Assembly (NCBI GenBank): GCA_027422505.1
Contig: JAPQWV010000028.1
Location: 4,058,001 to 4,122,000 of the forward strand
Reading direction: 5' to 3'
Length of the DNA stretch: 64,000 nucleotides
Origin: Craterostigma plantagineum
Lineage: Eukaryota > Streptophyta > Magnoliopsida > Lamiales > Linderniaceae
Shown here in pieces: positions 52,503 to 63,165 of the stretch (position 1 is its first letter; each line of letters begins with the position of its first letter). The position numbers and the translations under genes were made by a program. The notes beneath the pieces were generated by a model. It was not told the DNA's origin. It worked only from the letters and a program-made list of their open reading frames with translations, and did no database searches.

Positions 52503-54730
52503 AAGAGATGGGGGTTAGGAATGGTAAAGAGGCTAAGAAGAAATAAGAAAAGCGCAAATTTGTTAAGGGAGTTGAATGAGGAATGGTCCAAATGAATTTA
52601 TAAAGGCCCAAAATAGTTGATAAAGTCGAAACTTAAAGACCCCAATTAGAAAAGAGATTTCTTCAAACTAGAGGAAAGTTAGGTAAGCTCTTATCACCTG
52701 CATGCTTGGATTTAAAAGCTGAGATAAGATCAAACATCATAAGGGAAGACGTAAAAGATAAGAAAGAAAAAGAGAGGAAGGGAAGTAAGGGTGACGAAGC
52801 AAGCCAAGCAAGACCAAGAGCTGAATTTTTGCAAGTTCAGTCTCATTTTCGACCCATAAAATCATTCAAACAAGGTTAAGGAGGAGAGGTAGGTGGTTCT
52901 AAATCCCTACAACCCGTATTACTTCCGAAAAGTATTAAAATACGAATAGAAGGCCATTCGAATTTAAGGTTTCAAGTTTTCGATCTTTGGAATTTTCGTG
53001 ATATGCTTAATGTGTTATGAGTTGAATTCGAACTCAACATATGAGTTCTATAATCTGCTTATATGTTTGTGTTAATCTCGACTTGGTTTATGTGAAGAAT
53101 TTTTGGAAGAATTAGGGTTTTCAAGTATGAAGACGAGTTTTGATAGAATTGTAGAATCGGGCGATTTTAGGTTTCGGGCAATTTTGAATGGCGGGCCGAA
53201 GTACTTCGCGTGTTATGTTAAAACGGGATTTTAAAGGTATAAAGAATCGGCCAATTGGGGTTTCGGGTCGCTGTACTTTGTCGCGGGCCCAAATGATTTT
53301 CGCAGTGTGAGTAAAAAGGGGTTTCGCGGGCCAGGGTTCGGGTTCTCACGGGCTGAAACGTCTCGCGATTCGTGAGACAGCGCCGGGCCGAATTCAAGTT
53401 TCGCGGGCCGATCGATTTTCACGGGGTGATTCGTGCACGAGAAATCGGGCGATTCACGAACTCGAATCGGGCTTCGCAAATCGGGCGATTCGCGAACTCG
53501 GCGAAAGCCTTCGCGAATCGAGCGTTGACCCGAACTTTCGCGGTTGACCATCGTTTAAAATGTGGAATCGGGCGATTCGCGAAATGCGACGAGTGATTTC
53601 GCGAAGTCGGGCATTGACCTGATCGTTTTGCGAGTTGGCCAAGTCTTTTAAGTGGGAATCGAGCGAATCTTGATTTGGGCTTTGACCAGAGATGACCACG
53701 GATTTAATTTTGGGCTTTTGCCCTATTTCAGGCCCAAATGTTTTAAATAAAATTATTTTCAGCCCAAATCATTTTAAAATAAAATATTTTCGTACTATAA
53801 CTAATATTTTCGGGTCAACACATATTTTAATATTTTAAGATTATTTTGAGATTTAAAACGTCCGGCCTAGTTGATATTTTACGTTTATGTGATTTGGAGT
53901 TTCGAGACATATTACGTGATTTATGTGATTTATTGTGTGTGCATTTCACGACATGCACTGGAGAGGTTGATGTACCGTATTTATACGGTGACGCCTTACG
54001 GTGTCGGACGAGTTGGGTAGAGTGGTACACTTAGTGGGAGATAGGGTTTGCGACACCTGTCTACTCGGGATTGGGCACCCGAGGTGTATACCATCGGATA
54101 TATATTTGGCTCAGGGACGGCAGACAGATGTGAGATTCCTGTCTATCCGAGTGAGTGGTACAGTACTCGGGGTATTACACTGAGGTGTAAACCAGTCAGT
54201 TTGAGATTGTGTACGAAATATGCGACCTGGCGCTGCCAGTGTGGGCTACCGTATGATTATGGCGTACTTTGCCATTGCGCGCGTGGGTGCCGTGTCTAGC
54301 CGAGGGCCCTGTTATGTGTTGAGATGTGACGTCGGTTCGAGCATGCATTTTATTATGATGTGAGGATTTGGGATTGGGTTGAGTGCACGCACACATTGCA
54401 TGTTTTTTTACTACCACCTACTGGGCAATTTTGCTCGGGGTTTTGTTTTTGTAGGTAAGACCGAGCCCGACACCGATGAGTGTCCGGGTGAGCTATAGGC
54501 TGGCTGGTGGCGGTGACTCCACGGGCTTTTGAGGGCGGCGCAGTACATGGGACGCGACCTGTGGAGAGGCGTAAGATAGTCGGGTTTAGATTTTTGGGGC
54601 TTCGGCCCGGTGTAATTATATGACGTTTCTTCTTGTAAACCCGACTTTATCTTATATACGTATATTATTTACTTAATAAAAGTTTTTGAAAATCGGGTCC
54701 TCTGTGACTGTCGTTGCGGAAATCCGCCAC
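52503..54730 (+). repeat. Gypsy-D LTR (plus), 5' end missing
   Basis: The start hairpin is missing because the Copia LTR abuts it. It contains a 21-nt hairpin variant at 52889-52910 (GTAGGTGG...CCCTAC), a mixed cluster of AATCGGGCGATT and TTCGCGAA motifs (53155-53660), the CGACAYCTTACGGTGTCG-type inverted repeat near 53990-54007, and the GACTCCACGGG...CTGTGGAGAGGC stem-loop (54515-54570). It ends GTTGCGGAAATCCGCCAC at 54730. It is close to Gypsy-C in its 3' half. No genes. Confidence 0.8.
53155..53660 (+). repeat. Mixed cluster of AATCGGGCGATT and TTCGCGAA motifs (Gypsy-D LTR)
   Basis: At least four AATCGGGCGATT copies, two of them fused as CGGGCGATTCGCGAA (near 53485 and 53575), and a dozen TTCGCG / GCGGGCC words. 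Two motif types that dominate separate LTR families (B and C) occur interleaved here. Confidence 0.8.
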
Positions 54731-54862
54731 ATAGGTCGACCTTGGTGATATGAGTAGTACTATCAATTCTCTTATACGATTCTTAGCCTGACACGCCCAT
54801 ACGTTGCCAGTCTCAGGATCTCCTCTCATTCGGGTGTCGGATCGGTTTGTTCATGTACCCCT
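54731..54862 (-). repeat. Fragment of the 5S element (part upstream of its 5S domain)
   Basis: It matches 39027-39160: TAGGTCGACCTTGGTGATA, CTCTTATACGATTCTTAGCC and TTTGTTCATGTACCCC are shared. The 5S-like boxes themselves are absent. It lies between a Gypsy-D LTR end and Gypsy-E gag. Confidence 0.8.
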
Positions 54863-55170
54863 GGAACGAGAGGCTAATAAGAAGCGTCAGACTTTGGATA
54901 AGGGTCCCAACAATAATCAGAAAAGCCGTCAGGGACAACAAAACAGGAGACCGAGGCCAAACCAGGAGCGCAAGACCAAATTTTAACCCCGTATGTTTTA
55001 AGTGTGTAAAACTAGGACATCTTGCGAGAAATTGTCCGAAAGATCGTTCCGGAAATCAAACCCAAGTGTCAGTACAGCCTCCACTCGTAGCGGCACGTGT
55101 GTTTACTTTAACAAACGAGGAGAAAGAATTGAACCCACCAGGGATGATGGGTATGTTAAACAATTAAAAG
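54863..55170 (+). pseudogene. gag: Gypsy-E gag 3' end and protease start (copy 1)
   Basis: ERxANKKRQTLDKGPNNNQK and the knuckle CFKCVKLGHLARNC (about 54995-55036) are followed by QTQVSVQPPLVAARVFTLTN, the usual gag-protease junction. A frameshift separates the first part from the knuckle. This copy keeps some sequence after PPL that the two other copies have lost. Confidence 0.8.
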
Positions 55171-55568
55171 CATACTCATTTTTGTGCCATTTGATTTTTG
55201 GGTCGCACATACGGATGTGCTGGCCAAATGTCTGATGAAGGTAGGAATAAATCCTATCTTACTAGAGATTTGAAAAGCCTAAGGATAAAAAATAAATAAA
55301 TAAATAACTAAATAAAATAAAATATACGAACTGTCAGAGTAGCGCAGTGGGAATAGAAATAATGCGTATAGGAAGTAGTGGTCGAGTGTAGACATAGAGA
55401 ATTGGATGATTGTAGAAACTGGGTCACACGTTTAAATGTGTTATCTAAGTTGAGTAATGAAGGTGGGAATAAATTCTACCTTAATAGGTTATAGAGAGAT
55501 TTGAGAATGTGAGAAATCGTTACCCCGAGTTTCACCGGTCGGCCCAAAATTCTTTTAAGGCGGGAGAT
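55171..55568 (+). other. Gypsy-E 3' internal non-coding part (copy 1)
   Basis: AT-rich. GGTGGGAATAAATTCTACCTT and CACCGGTCGGCCC recur before the other LTRs. It ends in the polypurine tract GGCGGGAGAT. No pol genes. Confidence 0.7.
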
Positions 55569-55874
55569 TCTAATACCCGTAAAATTTAATACGGGATTTT
55601 GATGTAATCAACCATGTAGTCTTGTGAATTAGGAAATTTGATAAGAAGTGAAGATGCGAAATATAAATTTCCAAAGTCTCTAAAGTATTTCGAGATTTAA
55701 CTAAGGAACTAAACGGAAATAATAGTAGTATAAATTGGGCTAGTATTAAATATATTAAGGGAATGAGTTAACGAAATATTGACCCTAAAGAAACTAGAGT
55801 AACACGGTCCTTTAAATTATTATAGGTATGACTAATAAAACGTTTTCTTAATCCTAAGGTAACATGCATATGTT

Positions 55875-55916
<42 letters not shown>

Positions 55917-55930
55917 TATATGATTACATG
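55569..55930 (+). repeat. Gypsy-E LTR1, 5' 360 bp only
   Basis: It starts TCTAATACCCGTAAAATTT (TG changed to TC). It matches the first ~360 bp of LTR2 and LTR3, ends in a TA microsatellite (55878-55908) plus GATTACATG, and is then fused to gag. Confidence 0.85.
55877..55920 (+). repeat. TA dinucleotide microsatellite
   Basis: About 15 TA units plus CATATATATATG. Shorter versions stand at the same LTR position in LTR2 (56615-56640) and LTR3 (60797-60822). Confidence 0.85.
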
Positions 55931-56160
55931 CATGGCGGGAACAAGGGAACTGGCATTCGCTCTGGTGGGTGAACGAGCGCTCATCGCGGAGCAGGCAGAG
56001 GAACAGATTTCCAGAGCCCACGAGGAAAAGAGGAAGGCGGAGAGTCAGCTGGAACGAGATGATAATAAGAAGCGTCAGACTTTTGATAAGGGTCCCAACA
56101 ATAATCAGAACAGCCGCCAGGGACAACAAAATTGGAGACTTGGCCTCGGTACCGCCTCCA
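55931..56160 (+). pseudogene. gag: Gypsy-E gag 3' fragment (copy 2)
   Basis: MAGTRELAFALVGERALIAE, then QAEEQISRAHEEKRKAESQL and NKKRQTFDKGPNNNQNSRQG. It is nearly identical to 59922-60130, but the knuckle region is deleted: it jumps from QQNWRLGL to PPPLK-type sequence. No polypurine or PBS break lies between it and LTR1, so it is a deletion junction. Confidence 0.8.
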
Positions 56161-57445
56161 TTAAAATAAATTCTACCTTAATATGTTATAAAGAGATTTG
56201 AGAATGTGAGAAATCGTTACCCCGAGTTTCACCGGTCGGCCCGAAATTCTTTTAAGGCGGGAGATTGTAATACCCGTAAAATTTAATACGGGATTTTGAT
56301 GTAATCATCCATGTAGTCTTGTGAATTAGGAAATTAGATAAGAAGTGAAGATGCGAAGCAGAGATATAAATTTCAAAAGTCTCTAAAGTATTTCGAGATT
56401 TAACTAAGGAACTAAAAGAAAATAATAGTAGTATAAATTGGGCTATATTTAGTTTTCAAATTAATGCCCAAACGTATTAAATGTATTAAAGGAATGAGGA
56501 AACGAAATATTGACCCTAAAGAAACTAGAGTAACACGGTCCTTTAAATTATTATAGGTATGTCTAATAAAACGTTTTCTTAATCCTAAGGTAACATGCAT
56601 ACGTTTGTGTGTATATATAATATATATATATATATATATGTGATTACATGTGTGTGTGAGAGGAATTTCATCTAGAAGACTTTACTAAAACTAAGAAAGA
56701 GGGAGGTAGTTTTCGTACTAGACTATATGCATTAACATGAATATGTTATTTTCAATCATAGGTAAGGGATAAAGGAGTAAGTAGAAATTAATAAAATATT
56801 AGGTGAAAGAGACGATTTTCATTACTTAGTGTCACTAGTGAATTGGCAAAATCATGTTCAATCCAGCTTTATTTTACGTTATATAAGACAACTTTGACAA
56901 CTAACATACAAGTTGTGACGATGGCTCAATTCCAAATCAATGTTGAATAAGGACAATGGTTAGCCAACAACTTCACTTGCTTATTACAAGTTAGGAATGG
57001 AATAAGAACAAAACATTCGAAATATTTAGTCAAGATAGAAACAATTGAAAGCTAAAATAAGTACAATCATTTAATGAGATAAGGAGATAACGATAAAGTA
57101 AGCTTTTACTTAGCATGTGACAAACGGTTAAGTACCAACTAGATATTTAGAATACGATTGAGAGTTCATTCATTAGTAAAGTTTCGAAAGTTAGCTACAG
57201 GGAAGAAAGAGGAGAGTTCTAACAGTGAGTCAAACACGCTTGCAAGGGTATGATCTTTACGTTTTGATTCTCGATTTAGTATGTACACGTTTTATTTCTA
57301 AACATAATTCTATACCATGATTTTTGAAAAGCATGTGTTAGAAGATTTCAAAATTCGTTAATTTTAAGTGTTAGGTTTTTTAAGGAAGTTTGGGTGTTTA
57401 ATGATTATGTGATTCCAAATTCAAGTCATAATTAGGGTTTTGATA

Positions 57446-57454
57446 GTGTTCAGA

Positions 57455-57459
<5 letters not shown>
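57446..57459 (+). repeat. SINE-1 target-site duplication, left copy
   Basis: GTGTTCAGAAGTTT; the right copy is at 57699-57712. The last three T overlap the poly-T. Confidence 0.92.
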
Positions 57460-57498
<39 letters not shown>

Positions 57499-57698
57499 GT
57501 AACCGGGGAAAGCCGATGGTGAAACCCCGGGGCCGACCCACTACCTGCTAAACGGGCCGACCAGGTCAATCGCACATGTCTGGGTCCATGTGGGCAGGCC
57601 TGGAGAAATGTCACAGGGTGGAGGTTCGAACCCAGGACCTCTCCCAACATGACTCCAGGCACCTCCCCCTCAACCAGTAGAGCTAAGGGCTCATCGGC
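57460..57698 (-). mobile_element. SINE-1: tRNA-derived SINE (minus strand)
   Basis: The plus strand shows a T run of about 41 (A-tail of a minus-strand SINE) and then a 200-bp body. On minus, box A TAGCTCTACTGG (57685-57674) and box B GGGTTCGAACC (57633-57623) have tRNA-promoter spacing. A 14-bp duplication flanks it. LTR3 lacks it at the same position, which proves the insertion. No protein is encoded; SINEs use LINE machinery, and LINE-B-like elements are candidates (inference). Confidence 0.93.
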
Positions 57699-58559
57699 GT
57701 GTTCAGAAGTTTAAGTCTTACTTTGTGTGTTTAATCGAAAGTGTTAATAATCCTTGAATTAAAAACGTTTTGTTGTCATGAGTTATGATTTTGAAAGTTG
57801 ATGATTATGAAGAGTGTTAAGTTCTTGAATAAAGGAATTTATTTTGATAGTTATGATTTTCATAAATTAGGGTTTTCCATGCACATGTAATTTTGTATGG
57901 TAATTGAAGTGATTTCAAAAGTTACTTATTTTTATAAATTTATTTTCGAAAGATAGGGTTAGATAAAAATTTTGATATCTTGCATAGAATATTTATGTGT
58001 GATTTTCGAAATAGAAGAGATTTTAGACATGATTTTGGAGAGCTTCGAAAGGTGCTAGGAAGTATTTCGAAATTATTTCGAAAATAGATTTCCAAAATAT
58101 TATTTGGGCAAAATGGTAATTTCAAGCTTAAAGAATTTCGAAACATAATCTTAAATAGAGTTGTCAATGATAATTTCGAAACCGTCTTTCTATGTTTTCT
58201 GTCCAAAAACTCATGCTTGTACTTATATATATAATTATCTTCTATACAGAGGTCTAAAATAGTAGGGATTTATCAATTGCGAAATTAAGGACGACAGGTC
58301 GGTGAAAGTCACCTACGACGCTTAAACATAATGTGAATTAGTGATATATGATTTTGTGAATTTTTAGGTGATACGACGAATTACGTGCTTTTCATGTATT
58401 AAATATTTTGCATGTCTTATATACATGTCATTTGCACTACACTTGCATACTAAATCAGTGTGAGTGTTGAGTACTATTACGATAGTTTGGTGTATCGGTG
58501 AGCGGGTAGAAAGAGCGAGTTACCTGTGAGGGTTGATGTGTAGAGCAGAGGGAAAACTC

Positions 58560-58830
58560 AGGTGGTGTGCTAACTCTAACGTGACCTGTGTTGGCCGCCC
58601 GAGCATACGAGGGGTCGAGCGACGGGATGTGTTGCGACATTAAAGGACATTTCGAGTATAGGGCAACTCTGACGAGACCTGAGTAGCTTACCCGCTCTAA
58701 CGAGACCTGAGCGGGATATGCGACTGTAGCGAGACCTGAGTAGCCACCCACTCTAACGAGACCTGAATGGGAACCTATTCTAACGTGCGCTGAGTGGGAA
58801 TCTGTTCTAACGAGACCTGAGTGGGATATT
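58560..58830 (+). repeat. Seven ~28-bp repeats, core CTAACGAGACCTGAGTGGGA (LTR2)
   Basis: Degenerate units follow one another from about 58565, the last six between 58664 and 58830. LTR3 has the same block at 62410-62660. Confidence 0.85.
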
Positions 58831-59123
58831 AGAAATGTACTTAGTGTCGAGTAGTGTGGGGTGTTGAGACGTGTTAGTGTTGAGATGGGGCTGATGGCGG
58901 TGCTCCACGGACTTTTGAGTGCAGGGCGGTACATGGATGCGACCTGTGGAGCGACATTTAGGGTTTGTCGTGTGTCGGGCGTATAGTCTTTGTAAAATAA
59001 AAATAATGGACTATGACTTTGTATTATATGACGTATGCGAATCATCTGTGTATTTGTAACATATTATGTTTTTTTTATTAAAAAGTTTTTGTTAGATGGG
59101 TCTTCTGCGACTTACGTTACAGG

Positions 59124-59137
59124 TGGTATCACAGAGC
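59124..59137 (+). other. Gypsy-E primer binding site, with a 2-base insertion
   Basis: TGGTATCACAGAGC follows LTR2 by two bases. Relative to the normal TGGTATCAGAGC it carries an extra AC, which should weaken primer pairing. Confidence 0.8.
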
Positions 59138-59285
59138 TTAGGTTAGAGGTTCTGTAGACTGTCCATGTACTGCCGGTCAAAAGCCTGGAGGATCAGCCTT
59201 GCCCTTAAGTTTTAAAGTTTTGGCTTGATAAAATAGTAGTACGAATATACTTGTTTGCGTGAATTATTGTGGATAGTAGGCTAAA

Positions 59286-60319
59286 ATGACGAGGGGACGT
59301 AGAGAAAACAATGGAGAGTCGAGCCGTGGGGTTGCATCTGAGTCACCCACAACTGAACGAGACTCCACGATCTTGCGCCTTACTAAACTGATACAACGTC
59401 AGTTGGATCAGATTAATGAGTTGATAAATCAATTCATTTGAGCAACATCCTACCCCGCCACCCGAACGTGTGGAAATAATAAGGGAACGATTCCGGAAAT
59501 TGAACCTCCTACCTTTGAGGACGCTATCGATCCTACCTTGGCCGACGATTGGTTGCGTACTATAGAGGATATGTTCTTGTATGGTAGGGTTCCGGAGAAT
59601 GAACAGGTGTTGTGTGCCGTTTCTATGCTCCGGGGTAACGCACGGTTTTGGTGGGATACCATCAACGTTTTAGAGGACCCAATGACTATGATGTGGGAGA
59701 GATTCCGAGAATTATTCCGTGAGAAATACTTCACCACCCATGATCGAACTCGAAAAATGAACCAGTTCATAAACCTGAAGCAAAGCGAGCAAACTATCGC
59801 GGAATATATCAGCAAGTTTGAGGAACTGTCACGATTTGCCCCGCACATGGTGGCGACGAACGCGTTAAAGGTGGAGCGATTCCAAGTAGGTCTCAAACCT
59901 GAGATCTATCGAGACGTAAGCATGGCGGGAACAAGGGATCTGGCATTCGCTCAGGTGGGTGAATGAGCGCTCATCGCGGAGCAGGCAGAGGAATAGATTT
60001 CCAGAGCCCACGAGGAAAAGAGGAAGGCGGAGAGTCAGCTGGAACGAGATGATAATAAGAAGCGTCAGACTTTTGATAAGGGTCCCAACAATAATCAGAA
60101 CAGCCGCCAGGGACAACAAAATTGGAGACCGAGGCCAAACCAGGAAGCGGCTAATTTTCCAATTCGATCTCGAAATGTCAATCCCCAGTGCCAGAAATGC
60201 GGACGATACCATGCAGGCGTTTGTTCCGGAGCAGGACCAAATTTCAACCCCCAATGTTTTAAGTGTGGAAAACTAGGACATCTTGCGAGAAATTGTCCGA
60301 AAGATCGTTCCAAAAATTA
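59286..60319 (+). pseudogene. gag: Gypsy-E gag (copy 3), with stops
   Basis: ATG at 59286 (MTRGRRENNG). Motifs in order: ERDSTILRLTKLIQRQLDQI, a stop near 59440 with a frame change, EPPTFEDAIDPTLADDWLRT, VPENEQVLCAVSMLRGNARF, WERFRELFREKYF, IAEYISKFEELSRFAPHMVA, VGLKPEIYRDVSMAG, a stop near 59965 and another near 59995, then CQKCGRYHAGVC and the knuckle CFKCGKLGHLARNC (about 60256-60297). It ends at TAA 60317. No protease or other pol sequence follows: the 3' non-coding end begins directly after PPLK. Confidence 0.88.
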
Positions 60320-60447
60320 AACCCAAGTGCCAGTACAGCCTCCATTAAAATAAATTCTACCTTAATATGTTATAAAGAGATTTGAGAATGTGAGAAATCG
60401 TTACCCCGAGTTTCACCAGTCGGCCCGATTCTTTTAAGGCGGGAGAT
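60320..60447 (+). other. Gypsy-E 3' non-coding end and polypurine tract (copy 3)
   Basis: AAATTCTACCTTAATATG then GTTTCACCAGTCGGCCCG, ending AAGGCGGGAGAT at 60436-60447, directly before LTR3. Confidence 0.8.
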
Positions 60448-63165
60448 TGTAATACCCGTAAAATTTAATACGGGATTTTGATGTAATCAACCATGTAGTC
60501 TTGTGAATTAGGAAATTAGATAAGAAGTGAAGATGCGAAGCAGAGATATAAATTTCAAAAGTCTCTAAAGTATTTCGAGATGTAACTAAGGAACTAAACG
60601 AAAATAATAGTAGTATAAATTGGGCTATATTTAGTTTTCAAATTAATGCCCAAACGTATTAAATATATTAAAGGAATGAGGAAACGAAATATTGACCCTA
60701 AAGAAACTAGAGTAACACGGTCCTTTAAATTATTATAGGTATGTCTAATAAAACGTTTTCTTAATCCTAAGGTAACATGCATACGTTTGTGTGTATATAT
60801 AATATATATATATATATATATGTGATTACATGTGTGTGTGAGAGGAATTTCATCTAGAAGACTTTACTAAAACTAAGAAAGAGGGAGGTAGTTTTCGTAC
60901 TAGACTATATGCATTAACATGAATATGTTATTTTCAATCATAGGTAAGGGATAAAGGAGTAAGTAGAAATTAATAAAATATTAGGTGAAAGAGACGATTT
61001 TCATTGCTTAGTGTCACTAGTGAATTGGCAAAATCATGTTCAATCCAGCTTTATTTTACGTTATATAAGACAACTTTGACAACTAACATACAAGTTGTGA
61101 CGATGGCTCAATTCCAATTATATTATCAATGTGAATAAGGACAAGGATTAGCCAACAACTTCACTTGCTTATTACAAGTTAGGATTGGGATAAGAACAAA
61201 ACATTCGAAATATTTAGTCAAGATAGAAAACAATTGAAAGCTAAAATAAGTACAATCATTTAATGAGATAAGGAGATAAAGATAAAGTAAGCTTCTACTT
61301 AGCATGTGACAAACGATTCAATACCAACTAAATATTTAGAATATGATTGAGAGTTCATTCATTAGTAAAGTTTCGAAAGTTAGCTAGAGGAAGAAAGAGG
61401 AGAGTTCAAGCAGTGAGTCAAACAAGCTTGCAAGGGTATGATCTTTACGTTTTAATTCTCGATTTAGTATGTATACGTTTTATTTCTTTGTAACATAATT
61501 CTATAAATGATTTTTAAAAAGCATGTGTTAAGAAGATTCAAAATTCATTAAGTTTAAGTGTTAGGTTTTTTAAGGAAGTTTGGGTGTTTAATGATTATGT
61601 GATTCCAAATTCAAGTCATAATTAGGGTTTTGATAGTGTTCGGAAGTTTAATTAAAAGTGTTAATAATCATTGAATTAAAAACGTTTTGTTGTCACAAGT
61701 TATGATTTTGAAAGTTGATGATTATGAAGAGTGTTAAGTTCTGAATAAAGGAATTTATTTTAGTAGTTATGATTTTCAAAAATAAGGGTTTTCCATGATA
61801 ATGTAATTTTGTATGGTAGTTGATTTTCGAAAGATAGGGTTAGATAAGAATTTCGATATCTTCTACAGAATATTTATGTGTGATTTTCGAAATAGAAGAG
61901 ATTTTAGAAATGATTTTGGAGAGCTTCGAAAGGACTAGGAAGTATTTCGAAAATATGGGCAAAATGGTAATTTCGCGCTTAAAGAATTTCAAAACATAAT
62001 CTTAAATAGAGTTTTCAATGATAATTTCGAAACCGTCTTTTTATGTTTTCAGTCCAAAAACTCATGCTTGTACTGATATATATAATTATCTTGTATACAG
62101 AAGTCTAAAACAGTAGGGATTTATCAATTGCGAAATTAAGGACAACAAGTAGGTGAAACTCACCTACGACGCGTAAACATTATATGAATTAGTGATATAT
62201 GATTTTGTGAATTTTAAGGTGATACGACGAATTACGTGCTTTTCATGTATTAAATATTTTGCATGTCTTATATACATGTCATTTGCACTACACTTGCATA
62301 CTAAATCAGTGTGAGTGTTGAGTACTATTACGATAGTTTGGTGTATCGGTGAGCGGGTAGAAAGAGCGACTTACCTGTGAGGGTTGATGCGTAGAGCAGA
62401 GGGAAAACTCGGGTTGTGTGCTAACTCTAACGTGACCTGTGTTGGCCACCCGAGCATACGAGGGGTCGAGCGACGGGATGTGTTGCGACATTATAGGACA
62501 TTTCGAGTATAGGGCAACTCTAACGAGACCTGAGTAGCTTACTCGCTCTAACGAGACCTGAACGGGATATGCGACTCTAACGAGACCTGAGTAGCCACCC
62601 ACTCTAACGAGACCTGAATGGGAACCTATTCTAACGTGACCTTAGTGGGAACCTATTCTAACGAGAATTGAGTTGGATATTAGAAATGTACTTAGTGTCG
62701 AGTAGTGTGGGTTGTTGAGACGTGTTAGTGTTGAGATGAGTAGAGTCGAGTCGAGCGTGCATTTGTGAGGTGTTTCGGATATGGGTTGAGCGTACACTTG
62801 CATCATGCATATTTTTACCTACTGGGAAAGGAGCTCAGTTTACGTGTTGTAGGTACGTTTGAGTCCGGTGCTGATGAGCGTTGCAATTGAGGCGGGCTGA
62901 CGGCGGTGCTCCACGGACTTTTGAGGGCAAGGCGGTACATGGATATGACCTGTGGAGCGACAGGGTTTGTCGCGTGTCGGGCGTATAGTCTTTGTAAAAT
63001 AAAAATAATGGACTATGACTTTGTATTTATGACGTATGCGAATCATGTGTGTGCTTGTAACATATTATGTTTTTTTTTAAATAAAAAGTTTTCGTTAGAT
63101 GGGTCTTCCGCGACTTACATTGCGAAAATCCGCCAAACTATTTATTTGAAATGAGGAATGTTACA
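60448..63165 (+). repeat. Gypsy-E LTR3 (3' LTR)
   Basis: Same start as LTR2 and about 95% similar outside the SINE. A perfect 21-nt-type hairpin (GTAGGTG-AAACT-CACCTAC) lies at 62149-62167, repeats at 62410-62660 and the stem-loop at 62908-62958. It ends TGCGAAAATCCGCC...GAATGTTACA; the end at 63165 is inferred from LTR ends elsewhere. Confidence 0.85.

Larger units (their letters stand above)
56266..59121 (+). repeat. Gypsy-E LTR2, containing a SINE
   Basis: It starts TGTAATACCCGTAAAATTT. The SINE occupies 57460-57698. A short-repeat block lies at 58560-58830, a 21-nt hairpin (one mismatch) at 58297-58315 and a GCTCCAC...GTGGAGC stem-loop at 58902-58952. It ends CGACTTACGTTACA. Compared with LTR3 it lacks about 42 bp just before the end (between CTTAC and TTACA). 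No genes. Confidence 0.88.
54863..63165 (+). mobile_element. Gypsy-E tandem array: gag end - LTR1 - gag end - LTR2 - gag - LTR3
   Basis: LTR starts with a preceding polypurine tract AAGGCGGGAGAT occur three times (55569, 56266, 60448). Internal gag sequence precedes each one, so neighbouring elements share LTRs. LTR1 is cut to about 360 bp and joined directly to mid-gag sequence at about 55931. LTR2 and LTR3 flank a pol-less internal region of 1.3 kb. The array probably arose by recombination between LTRs of adjacent copies, followed by deletion. Confidence 0.85.

Noticed and set aside
55877..55920. Replication origin or terminator from the TA tract
   Set aside because: A simple microsatellite that also occurs in the other copies of the LTR.
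57623..57685. tRNA gene
   Set aside because: Boxes A and B are present, but there is no cloverleaf, and an A-tail with target-site duplications shows a SINE.
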